NCBI GenBank assembly: GCA_002478885.1 | Contig: DLKC01000043.1 | Coordinates: forward strand, 1 to 64,000 | Direction of reading: 5' to 3' | DNA from: Chitinophagaceae bacterium UBA7600 | GTDB lineage: Bacteria; Bacteroidota; Bacteroidia; Chitinophagales; Chitinophagaceae | DNA length: 64,000 nt | Shown: piece by piece, positions 34,486-42,227 of the stretch | Numbering within the stretch: position 1 is the first letter of the stretch | Layout of the letters: each line of letters opens with the position of its first letter | Translations under genes and position numbers: made by a program | The notes under the pieces: model-generated | Database searches by the model: none | The model's input: the letters and a program-made list of their open reading frames with translations, nothing else | What the model was told of the DNA's origin: nothing

Positions 34486-35202
34486 TTAAAGTCTTCTTAT
34501 CCTGATATTCCTGAACCAAACTTTGCCATTTTCTGTTCCCTGTAAGGCTATATGCCCTTTCTTAAATGTTCCGAAATTGGGCATCTCTATAAACTTAGTG
34601 GCTGCAATCAATCTCTTCCATTCATCAGTCCACATATAGGCGTCTACAACCTTGTGCCCGTCTTCAAATAATTGCAGGTGACCTTTGTTGGCTTTTATTT
34701 CAAACTCATACCAGGTATTTGCGGCTTTTACATATTCAGAATCCACTGCAAAAAGATCGTATAAAGTGCCGGCCCTGTTCATTTTCGAAAGGTGGTCGGG
34801 CCCACATATAACATCATCGATTTGCATTTCCGGGCCCGTTTCCCAGGCATTCAGGTATTGCGCCGATTCATGCACGTAAAACATAATGCCGCTGTTGGCG
34901 CAATCGCCGGTTTTGAATTCCACCTTAAGATCAAAATTGTCAAATTCTTCATCCGTTGTCAGGTCGGCAAGGTCTTCATCAACACTTTGTGCATTTTTAT
35001 CTAGTGCAATAACACCATCTTGTACCTGCCATGCTTTGCCGGGCGCTGGCAACCCGTAAGAATGCCAGCCTTTTAGATCTTTTCCATTAAATAGCAGGTG
35101 CCAGCCTTCCTGCTTTTCTTTTGCAGTAAGGGTATTTGTTTGCGCGTCGAGATGAATGCTTACACAGTAAAAAGCAAGGAGGATAATGATGCCCTTTTTC
35201 AT
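34486..35202 (-). CDS. DUF1080 (3-keto-disaccharide hydrolase-like) exported protein
   Basis: 238-residue exported protein with a signal peptide (about 1-20, CVSIHLDAQ). The single DUF1080 domain is a concanavalin-like sandwich (about 35-238). Conserved features include GWHLLFNGKDLKGWH, EFKTGDCANSGIMFY and the closing GHIALQGTENGKVWFRNIRI. Members of this family have been shown to cleave 3-keto-glycosides, working with Gfo/Idh/MocA oxidoreductases, one of which is encoded directly downstream. The ATG at 35202 was chosen because it begins the signal peptide. The physiological glycoside is unknown. Confidence 0.9.
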   Translation of the reverse strand: MKKGIIILLAFYCVSIHLDAQTNTLTAKEKQEGWHLLFNGKDLKGWHSYGLPAPGKAWQVQDGVIALDKNAQSVDEDLADLTTDEEFDNFDLKVEFKTGDCANSGIMFYVHESAQYLNAWETGPEMQIDDVICGPDHLSKMNRAGTLYDLFAVDSEYVKAANTWYEFEIKANKGHLQLFEDGHKVVDAYMWTDEWKRLIAATKFIEMPNFGTFKKGHIALQGTENGKVWFRNIRIRRL

Positions 35203-35281
35203 ACAGCTGATTGTAGACAACTAAGTTAATCATTAGTCTCCATTTACCGGAATGACAAAAAAGCACAAAAAGATTAATCGC

Positions 35282-35520
35282 TTATCGGATCACCACTATT
35301 TTCTTTTTGACTATTTGCATTTGATATCTTAGACTAAGTATATAAATTCCCCGCCAGACAACAGCGCTTAATTTCAGAACATTACTAGGTACGATACCGT
35401 CTGCAGTTTTTCGATCAGCCATGTCCGAAAATATATAGATTGTGCCCCGGGGCAGCGCTCTGATCATCAACACTCCGGCAACTTCAACACGATAAGATAA
35501 AATAGTTATGTTCTCATTTG
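35282..35520 (-). pseudogene. Remnant of a T9SS C-terminal sorting domain
   Basis: An open minus-strand frame without a good start ends in a sequence that fits the type A T9SS sorting domain: GTIYIFSDMADRKTADG, then NVLKLSAVVWRGIYILSLR and a lysine-rich end KKKIVVI before the stop. The frame runs open upstream to at least 35520 ([12 protein letters not shown]), where it meets the start region of the M1 peptidase on the other strand. The body of the secreted protein is missing. It is probably the 3' end of a deleted cell-surface protein gene. Expression is unlikely. Confidence 0.5.
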
Positions 35521-35546
35521 TTGTTCAAATTAGGTCTTTACATTTG
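35517..35546 (+). promoter_or_regulatory. Bacteroidota-type promoter of the M1 peptidase gene
   Basis: -33 box TTTG (35517-35520) and -7 box TACATTTG (35539-35546) are separated by 18 bp, both exact matches to the Bacteroidota consensus. The expected transcript starts near 35553, before the ATG at 35587. This makes longer coding starts impossible. Confidence 0.65.
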
Positions 35547-35586
35547 CCACTTCCTGCATGCCATTTTTTATCTTAACTATAATCAC

Positions 35587-37542
35587 ATGATGACAATTGC
35601 AAAGAAGTGTTTCTTATCTTTTGCTTTGATGAGTGGCGCAAACAGTTTTGCGCAAACGGCTAACTATGACCAACATGAGGCTTTCGCCCCACTTTTCTAT
35701 CCGGCATACGGCGACAAAGTAAGGGCCGCCGATGGTACTCCCGGGCCCGAGTACTGGCAAAATCGCGCCGACTATAACATTGAAGCCACACTGGACGATT
35801 CTATACAAAACGTAAAGGGTGTTGTTACCATTACTTATACCAACAACAGCCCGCAGGCTTTGTCTTTTGTATGGTTGCAGCTTGATCAGAATATCTATAG
35901 CCTTCAATCAAGAGGAGTAGCTGCAACAGCCATCTCCGGAGGGCGTTGGGCCAACAGAAACGCATTCGACGGCGGCTATGCGCTGCAGTCTGTAAGCCTA
36001 ATAACAAACGGGAAATTACAGTCCGCTAATTATAGTGTTACCGACAGCCGCATGCAGATAAAGCTCGCAGATGCGCTTAAAGCTGGCGGGGGAACGGTCC
36101 AGTTTAAAATTGCTTTCAGCTTTGCTATTCCAGAATATGGTACAGACAGGATGGGTCGGTTAAAAACAAAAAATGGTTGGATAGACGAAATTGCACAGTG
36201 GTATCCACGCATGTGCGTATATGATAACGTAAATGGGTGGAACACGTTGCCTTACCTCGGCCAGGGTGAATTTTACCTGGAATACGGTAATATCGATTAT
36301 AGTATTACTGCACCTGCCAGCCAGATCATTGTCGGCTCAGGTGAATTACTCAACCCCAAAGATGTACTTACGGCAGAACAACTTAAAAGATGGGAAGCGG
36401 CAAAAAACAGCGATGCTACCGTTATACTCCGTTCGGCCGCAGAAGTTACAGATTCAACTTCAAGACCTGCAAAAAAACAACTGACCTGGAAATTCCGTTG
36501 CATCAATACAAGAGATGTAGCCTGGGCATCATCTGCAGCATTTGTTTGGGATGCGGCGAGAATTAATCTGCCATCGGGTAAAAAATCTATGGCCATGTCT
36601 GTTTATCCTGTTGAGGTGGCGGCAGACAGCGCGTGGGCAAGGTCTACAGAATATGTAAAAGCTGCTATTGAATTTTACTCAAACTATTTATACGAGTTCT
36701 CTTATCCCGCTGCTACCAACGTAGCGGGCATCGTTGGCGGCATGGAATATCCCGGTATTGTATTCTGCGGGTCCCGTGCCAAAAAGGGTGGCCTGTGGGG
36801 TGTTACATCGCATGAGTTTGGGCACAATTGGTTCCCGATGATCGTTGGCAGCAACGAAAGAAAATTTCCGTGGATGGATGAAGGCTTTAACACCTTCATC
36901 AACTCGCTTGCAGATACCGCTTTTAACAAAGGAGAATACCAGGATAAAAAACCAGTCGACCGTTGGTCATCTGCAAAAAGATTATTCAACGATAGCTCAG
37001 AAAGTATTTTAACCGTGCCCGACGTAACGCAGCCGCGCAACCTCGGCAATGTCGCTTATAGCAAACCGGCCCTTGGTTTAACCTTATTGCGCGAAAATGT
37101 TTTGGGTAAAGCCCGTTTCGATAGCGCATTTAGTTATTATGTGCACACCTGGGCATTCAAACATCCGACACCTTACGACTTTTTTCATTGTATGGAAAAC
37201 TATGCAGGAGAAACGCTTGATTGGTTCTGGCGCGGATGGTTTATGAATCAATGGAAAATTGATCAGTCAGTTGAAGACGTTGCCTACATCAGCGGAGATC
37301 CCGCAAAAGGTGCCATCATTACCATTGCAAACAAAGAGCAATTACCCATGCCTGTAACGGTAGAAATTACAGAAGCAGGTGGTAACACAAGCCGTAAAAT
37401 GTTGCCGGTAGAAATATGGCAACATGGCGGTACCTGGAAGTTTAGAACAAACTCAACAAGCAAAATTACCAGGGTGGTAATCGATCCCGATAAAAATTAT
37501 CCTGATGTAAACAGGAACAACAATATCTGGTCCGACTATTAA
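35587..37542 (+). CDS. Exported M1 family metallopeptidase
   Basis: Zinc aminopeptidase of about 652 residues, exported by a signal peptide ([23 protein letters not shown]). An N-terminal beta domain (about 40-250) precedes the thermolysin-like catalytic domain. The zinc site is H409-E-F-G-H413 and, after exactly 18 residues, Glu432 (WMDEGFNTF), which is the M1 pattern. The [10 protein letters not shown] segment stands for the GAMEN exopeptidase motif and is altered, as in many Bacteroidota M1 proteins. The start at 35587 is set by the promoter and the signal peptide. It is monocistronic, ending at a strong terminator. Confidence 0.93.
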   Translation: MMTIAKKCFLSFALMSGANSFAQTANYDQHEAFAPLFYPAYGDKVRAADGTPGPEYWQNRADYNIEATLDDSIQNVKGVVTITYTNNSPQALSFVWLQLDQNIYSLQSRGVAATAISGGRWANRNAFDGGYALQSVSLITNGKLQSANYSVTDSRMQIKLADALKAGGGTVQFKIAFSFAIPEYGTDRMGRLKTKNGWIDEIAQWYPRMCVYDNVNGWNTLPYLGQGEFYLEYGNIDYSITAPASQIIVGSGELLNPKDVLTAEQLKRWEAAKNSDATVILRSAAEVTDSTSRPAKKQLTWKFRCINTRDVAWASSAAFVWDAARINLPSGKKSMAMSVYPVEVAADSAWARSTEYVKAAIEFYSNYLYEFSYPAATNVAGIVGGMEYPGIVFCGSRAKKGGLWGVTSHEFGHNWFPMIVGSNERKFPWMDEGFNTFINSLADTAFNKGEYQDKKPVDRWSSAKRLFNDSSESILTVPDVTQPRNLGNVAYSKPALGLTLLRENVLGKARFDSAFSYYVHTWAFKHPTPYDFFHCMENYAGETLDWFWRGWFMNQWKIDQSVEDVAYISGDPAKGAIITIANKEQLPMPVTVEITEAGGNTSRKMLPVEIWQHGGTWKFRTNSTSKITRVVIDPDKNYPDVNRNNNIWSDY

Positions 37543-37557
37543 TTGCCATCATCACTC

Positions 37558-37592
37558 AAAAGCCGGGAACAACAGCGTTTCCGGCTTTTTTT
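37558..37592 (+). terminator. Rho-independent terminator after the M1 peptidase gene
   Basis: 13-bp stem AAAAGCCGGGAAC / GTTTCCGGCTTTT (one G-T pair) with loop AACAGC, followed by more T. It begins 16 bp after the stop codon. Confidence 0.85.
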
Positions 37593-37659
37593 TTATTTAC
37601 ACAGTAACTAGTTGGGAAAACAAATTTGTTTCCGGGCTTATGCATTTCATGGCATCCCG

Positions 37660-37680
37660 GTTGTGTCACTCACTTGTACG
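37660..37680 (+). repeat. Palindromic intergenic element, left arm
   Basis: GTTGTGTCACTCACTTGTAC plus G, with an upstream CCGGGCTT...TTTCATGGCATC flank and an inner AACATGGTGCGGCTGCT segment close to the copy at 20577. It lies just after the M1 terminator. Confidence 0.75.
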
Positions 37681-37753
37681 TTTGTAACATGGTGCGGCTG
37701 CTCCCGAACCTGCTGATGGTTTGCAAGCCTGTACATCGTAAGACAATACACAA

Positions 37754-38020
37754 TCATTTTGAAGGCATCTTCCGCTGATCTTTCAGGTAGGCGGCAATTG
37801 CATCTTCCATGTTTATCTCCATAATATTGGCCAGCGTTAGCAGCCACATTAAAACATCCGCAAATTCTTCTTTTGCATTTTCTTTGTCGCCTTTTGCTAT
37901 GGCAGAAGAAAGCTCGCCCACTTCTTCATGAAACCATAAAGCTGTGTGATAAATGCCTCTTGCATTATCGGTTTCGAAATACCTGTCTTTTACCAGTTGT
38001 TGCAATGTGGAAATTTCCAT
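37754..38020 (-). CDS. MazG-like nucleotide pyrophosphohydrolase
   Basis: Small all-alpha NTP pyrophosphatase of 88 residues. The metal-binding pattern EEVGELSSAI...NAKEEFADVLMWL supplies the four acidic residues (EExxE and ExxD). Single-domain members of this family hydrolyse non-canonical dNTPs or house-clean nucleotide pools. The ATG at 38020 is preferred; the longer frame to 38101 begins inside a palindromic element and adds no domain. The gene stands alone, flanked on both sides by copies of the interspersed element in opposite orientation. Confidence 0.88.
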   Translation of the reverse strand: MEISTLQQLVKDRYFETDNARGIYHTALWFHEEVGELSSAIAKGDKENAKEEFADVLMWLLTLANIMEINMEDAIAAYLKDQRKMPSK

Positions 38021-38082
38021 AAAAAATGGTTGATGATTATTGATGCAAAAGTCGGCTGTATCTGTTTCAGTAAAGTGATGCA

Positions 38083-38102
38083 GTACAAGTGAGTGACACA
38101 AC
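38083..38102 (-). repeat. Palindromic intergenic element, right-facing arm
   Basis: GTACAAGTGAGTGACACAAC followed by GATGCTTAATAGC and a GCAGCCGGCC tail. It is the mirror of the copy at 37660 on the other side of the MazG-like gene. Confidence 0.75.
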
Positions 38103-38147
38103 GATGCTTAATAGCAAGCAGTAATGCAGCCGGCCTGCAAAATGATA

Positions 38148-39332
38148 TTATACTGCTTTAGGCTCTTTTGCAACCGTTCTGCTGCCTGCATACAATTCGT
38201 ATTCCAGCAAGCGGCAATCGATGGTGCTTGTATAAAATTCTATTCTTCGTTTGGCTTTCAGTCCTATTTTTTTGGCAAGGTCGAGGTTGCCGGTAAACAC
38301 GTAGCCAAAATAGCCGCCACATTTTTGTTTCATAAAATCGCCGATGCGCCCGTATGTTTTTTCCAGTTCGGCGATATCGCCAAGCCGTTCACCATATTCA
38401 GGGTTTACATAAAAAACACCTGTGACATTTGGAGGTATTTCAGTCTCCGCAAAATCACAAACGTTGAACGATATAAGTTTGGCCACGCCGGCGGCCACAG
38501 CATTAAGCCTTGCATTTTCAACAGCTTTTTTACTATAGTCGGTGGCGATGATGCGCAAGCCGGGCACTTCGGTGATCTGCTCTTCCAGCAGTGCATCTTC
38601 ACGCTGGTAAACAGTGTCGTCATATCCCAGCAAATGCATGAAAGCGTAATTGGTTCGGAAAAGTCCCGGTCGTCTGTTCGTGGCAATCATGGCGGCTTCA
38701 ATGGCAATTGTGCCTGAGCCGCACATGGGGTTTACAAACGGCGAAACCTTATCCCAGCAGGTTGCATAAATCGTGGCTGCGGCTAATGATTCAAGCATAG
38801 GGGCGAGGCCTGGTATTTTACGGTAACCATGCCGCGCAAGCGAGTCGCCGGAAGTGTCGATAAATACTTCGGCTTCATCCAGTTTCCAGTATAAATGGAT
38901 TACTGCACCGGTAAGCGCTGCGCCTGTTGATGGGCGTTTACCACGCTGTTCACGAAACCGGTCGATGATGGCGTCTTTAACCCGCAGGTTAGCAAACATG
39001 CTGTTATTGATGCTGTCGTTGTTTACATTGCTGGTGATGGAAAAATAACCTTCCTCAGGAATAATATTTTCCCAGGGGTATTCAACCAGGTTGCGATAGA
39101 CCTCGTCGGCATTGCCGGCCCTGAATTGTTTCAGGCTATATAAAACCTGGCTGGCACAGCGCAGGTTAAGATTAAGTTTGATACAGTCATTAATGCTGCC
39201 ACGCAGCCGCACGCCGGTTACAAAACTTTCTTCTACGTTGAAGCTGAGCTCCTTTACTTCCGCTGCCAGGTATGGCATAATGCGTTTGTGGCAGGTAATG
39301 GTAATGGCTCCTTGGGTCGTATATAAATTCAT
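38148..39332 (-). CDS. THUMP-domain class I SAM-dependent RNA methyltransferase (RlmL-N/YpsC type)
   Basis: Cytoplasmic rRNA guanine-N2 methyltransferase of 394 residues. The THUMP RNA-binding domain (about 50-160) is followed by a methyltransferase domain. The SAM-binding motif is FVNPMCGSGTIAIEAAM and the catalytic motif is NPEYGERL, a variant of the NPPYGER loop. The family methylates 23S rRNA (m2G2445-type site), so this is a housekeeping gene. It starts close to the end of the permease cluster (42 bp gap) and ends near the MazG-like gene. Confidence 0.92.
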   Translation of the reverse strand: MNLYTTQGAITITCHKRIMPYLAAEVKELSFNVEESFVTGVRLRGSINDCIKLNLNLRCASQVLYSLKQFRAGNADEVYRNLVEYPWENIIPEEGYFSITSNVNNDSINNSMFANLRVKDAIIDRFREQRGKRPSTGAALTGAVIHLYWKLDEAEVFIDTSGDSLARHGYRKIPGLAPMLESLAAATIYATCWDKVSPFVNPMCGSGTIAIEAAMIATNRRPGLFRTNYAFMHLLGYDDTVYQREDALLEEQITEVPGLRIIATDYSKKAVENARLNAVAAGVAKLISFNVCDFAETEIPPNVTGVFYVNPEYGERLGDIAELEKTYGRIGDFMKQKCGGYFGYVFTGNLDLAKKIGLKAKRRIEFYTSTIDCRLLEYELYAGSRTVAKEPKAV

Positions 39333-39374
39333 CGCGCTAAAGATAGAGCTTCCGTAAACGAATAAGAAAATAGC

Positions 39375-41762
39375 TTATTCCGTTCGCAGGCTCTTTACCG
39401 GGTTGGCGATGGCCGCACGGATCGCCTGGAAACTTACCGTTAAAAGCGTAATTAAAAGTGCTCCTGCACCTGATACCAGGAAGATCCATGCTGATATAGG
39501 CGTTCTGTATTCATATTGCAGTAGCCAGTTATGCAGGTAATACCAGGCCAGTGGAATGGAAATAAAGCAGGAAATAAATACCAGTAATGCAAACTCTTTT
39601 GACAACATACGCCACAAGTTGAAAATGGACGCGCCCAGCACCTTGCGTACACCAATTTCCTTTTTTCGCTGCTCTGCAACAAAAGAGGCAAGGCCGAATA
39701 ATCCAAGGCACGAGATAAAAATAGCAAGTATGGTAAAAAATGTTGCCAGGTTTCCTACACGCTCTTCATCGGCAAACTTTTTGGCATAGTCTTCATCGTT
39801 AAACGTATAGTCAAAAGGCGCTCCCGGATTGTATTTTTTGAAGACTGTTTCTATTTTACTTAAAGCCGGTTTTACCGGCGATCCTTTTTTGATTGCAACA
39901 GTAATAACATTAGCCCAGTTTGGATTGTAAAAGAAGCAGGTGGCTGTTATGGGTTTGTATGGCGATTCCATGATCATGTCTTTTACTATACCAATAACAG
40001 TAAATTTCTGATCGTCTTTTTCAAGTATTTGCCCAACAATATCTCTTTTCATGCCGATCTGCTTCACCGCAGATTCGTTTAATACCACCGCCAGGCTGTC
40101 TGTTGCAAATTCTTTTGAGAAATCTCTCCCTTCTTTTAATTCCCAGCCAATGGTTTTGCCAAAATCTTCCCCTACAGCTATGGTCCCGAAACTGGGCAGT
40201 GTATTTGGATCTTTTCCTTCCCAGTTAAAACCAATCTGGTTAGACCATACGCCGGTAGTAGGGCTTGACGATGTCGCCATTGCATCAACCACGCCGGTAG
40301 CAAGCAGGTCGCTGCGCAACGCATCTGTATGGCCATAAAGATCGGGAGTCGACATATTCACTGTTATCAGGCCTTCGCTCCTGTAATTAACAGGGCGGTT
40401 TTTCGCATATTGAATTTGCTCAAATACAATGATGGTTCCGATGATAAGTGCAATGGAAAAAGTAAATTGAATAACCACTAAAACTTTGCGGGGCAGAGAA
40501 GCAAACTTTCCAACACGAAAAGTTCCTTTCAACACTTTGATGGGTTCAAACTTCGACAGGTAAAGTGCAGGATAACTACCGGATATCAGGCCTGTAATAA
40601 AAGTGAAAGACAATGCGATGAGCCAGAACAGGCCGCTGCTCCAGGGCAATTCCATATGCTTATCGGCCAGTGAATTGAACAGGGGCAGCAGTAATAAAAC
40701 AAAAATGATGGAAATAACAAACGAAACGAATGCCACCAGCACAGACTCGCTTAGAAATTGCCTGATTAATTGACTGCGCATAGATCCTACGGTTTTCCGT
40801 ATCCCAACTTCTTTTGCCCTCTTTTCACTACGGGCGGTTGACAAATTCATGAAATTGATACAGGCCAGCAGCAGTACGAACACGGCGATGATGGAGAACA
40901 TCCATATAAACTGTATGCGCCCTGTTGTTGGCTTCCCGTCTTTAAAATCGCTGAAGAGCCGCCACCGGTTCATCGGGAATAAATAAGCTTCTTCCACACC
41001 GTCAGTTTTGGCATTTTTGTGTGCCATTACCACATTCTTTATCTTCTCTGTTTCTTTTTGCATGTCAATGTTGGCAGCTACCTGGGTAAATGCCTGCCAT
41101 GAATGATTGTTCCACTGGGTTGCCGCATCTTTCAACCATTGATCTGTAGTAATATATTTCTTCCATGGCAGCAGTATTTTCGTATCGTTCAGGCTGGTAT
41201 TGTGAGGGAAATCTTCAAATACGCCGGCAACTTTAAAATCAATTTTGTTATCCAGCTTGATGGTTTTATTCACCGGGTCTTCCACGCCAAACAATGTCTT
41301 CGCAAGTGATGCATTGATCATGATCGCAGAAGGATCGGTTAAGCCATTGATATTGCCCTTTAACATCCGCAGTGTAAACATAGAAGGAAAATTGGCCTCC
41401 ACCCACATGCCGTTAGTTGTTATTTTCTTCTCACCAACAGCAAGCACATGACCAAAATTCCAGGAGGCCATGGAAATGTTTTTAAAATCACTTCCGAATT
41501 TGCTTCGTAATTCATCACCTAAAGGCATGCACACGGCCGGCCCGGTTTCCTTTTCGCCTTTTTCGTTTGTGTAGGTTGTCATAACCTGCGCAAGCGTGTC
41601 GTGGCTGCTGTAATATTTATCATAAGTAACTTCATCCCATATCCAGAGTGCAATGAGTATAGCTACAGCCATGCCCGATGCTAGCCCAAGAATATTTATC
41701 ACAGAATATATCTTGTTCTTTACAAGATTTCTCCACGCTACCCTAAAATAACTTTTGAACAT
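39375..41762 (-). CDS. MacB/FtsX-type ABC permease, paralog 1 of 7
   Basis: Inner-membrane permease of 795 residues with the duplicated layout of this family: TM helix (about 20-42), MacB-like periplasmic domain, a first FtsX block of helices (about 283-450), a second periplasmic domain, and a final FtsX block (about 670-790). Conserved coupling motifs are AKEVGIRKTVG and KEIGVRKVLG. The last residues NPVKSLRTE are shared by all seven tandem paralogs. No ATPase gene is nearby. It resembles paralog 3 most (YSVINILGLASGMAVA, LWIWDEV). It is the last gene of the row. A sigma-54-like element with tandem palindromes lies about 155-257 bp upstream, so this copy may have its own promoter. Confidence 0.92.
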   Translation of the reverse strand: MFKSYFRVAWRNLVKNKIYSVINILGLASGMAVAILIALWIWDEVTYDKYYSSHDTLAQVMTTYTNEKGEKETGPAVCMPLGDELRSKFGSDFKNISMASWNFGHVLAVGEKKITTNGMWVEANFPSMFTLRMLKGNINGLTDPSAIMINASLAKTLFGVEDPVNKTIKLDNKIDFKVAGVFEDFPHNTSLNDTKILLPWKKYITTDQWLKDAATQWNNHSWQAFTQVAANIDMQKETEKIKNVVMAHKNAKTDGVEEAYLFPMNRWRLFSDFKDGKPTTGRIQFIWMFSIIAVFVLLLACINFMNLSTARSEKRAKEVGIRKTVGSMRSQLIRQFLSESVLVAFVSFVISIIFVLLLLPLFNSLADKHMELPWSSGLFWLIALSFTFITGLISGSYPALYLSKFEPIKVLKGTFRVGKFASLPRKVLVVIQFTFSIALIIGTIIVFEQIQYAKNRPVNYRSEGLITVNMSTPDLYGHTDALRSDLLATGVVDAMATSSSPTTGVWSNQIGFNWEGKDPNTLPSFGTIAVGEDFGKTIGWELKEGRDFSKEFATDSLAVVLNESAVKQIGMKRDIVGQILEKDDQKFTVIGIVKDMIMESPYKPITATCFFYNPNWANVITVAIKKGSPVKPALSKIETVFKKYNPGAPFDYTFNDEDYAKKFADEERVGNLATFFTILAIFISCLGLFGLASFVAEQRKKEIGVRKVLGASIFNLWRMLSKEFALLVFISCFISIPLAWYYLHNWLLQYEYRTPISAWIFLVSGAGALLITLLTVSFQAIRAAIANPVKSLRTE

Positions 41763-41916
41763 GTTTGTTGGTTTTAATGCGTTTTGTCGTGAGTGTATTG
41801 CTCCCTTTTAGTCGCCTTATGCCAGGCTTCTCCGGAATAGGGATGTGTTATTGATAAGCCGGAAATGTTGCCTGCAAACGACCACGATAGGTAAAATGCT
41901 TTTCCAAACATTATAC

Positions 41917-41931
41917 CCAACGCCTGTGCCA
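41917..41931 (-). promoter_or_regulatory. Sigma-54-like -24/-12 element before permease paralog 1
   Basis: The minus strand reads TGGCAC-AGGCG-TTGG. It agrees with the sigma-54 consensus TGGCAC-N5-TTGC except for the last base, and the -24 GG is intact. The nearest tandem palindrome starts exactly 52 bp upstream, the same distance as at 58103. The start codon at 41762 lies about 155 bp downstream. Confidence 0.5.
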
Positions 41932-41982
41932 ATATTTAGGAGGTTGGTTTTTAATTGCTTAGCATGCAACCCAAAAGCAGGG

Positions 41983-42019
41983 TGTCCGCTACCGGACACT
42001 CTGTGTGCGCTGCTGGACA
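41983..42019. promoter_or_regulatory. Tandem 16-bp palindromes (enhancer-like sites)
   Basis: TGTCCGCTACCGGACA (41983-41998, perfect 6-bp arms) and TGTGCGCTGCTGGACA (42004-42019) start exactly 21 bp apart, two helical turns. The same motif and period occur three times at 58169-58226. Such phased sites are typical for NtrC-type enhancer-binding proteins. Confidence 0.6.
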
Positions 42020-42093
42020 TCACCGTGATGAACGGCATTCTTTGGAACAGGATGTCGCTGCTATGTTGGATTATTGCTGCATATGGAACAACG

Positions 42094-42140
42094 CATACAA
42101 AGAGTGCGATCCCGTATAAGCCGGCACTATCGCGCAACCA
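42094..42140. repeat. Decayed palindromic intergenic element
   Basis: GCATACAAAGAGTGCGAT is followed by a CCGGCACTATCGCGCAACCAT segment and CTTAATTCATAT. The split right arm is the same as in the copy at 55251, so the two form a subfamily. Confidence 0.5.
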
Positions 42141-42227
42141 TCCTTAATTCATATATTGCAGGCCGGTTCAAAAATCAGGCGTCAATAAATCAGGCATTAT
42201 CAAATCAGCCATCGGTCATCATCCATC

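Larger units (their letters stand above)
41763..42227. other. Spacer between permease paralogs 1 and 2
   Basis: 465 bp, one of the longest spacers in the permease row. It holds a sigma-54-like element (41917-41931, minus strand), two tandem 16-bp palindromes 21 bp apart (41983-42019), a decayed palindromic element (42094-42140) and short ATCAGGCAT-type direct repeats (about 42170-42215). Open frames here lack gene features. Confidence 0.6.

Noticed and set aside
41817..42147. Open frames on both strands between permease paralogs 1 and 2
   Set aside because: They cross the phased palindromes, the sigma-54-like element and the decayed repeat, with no domain features.
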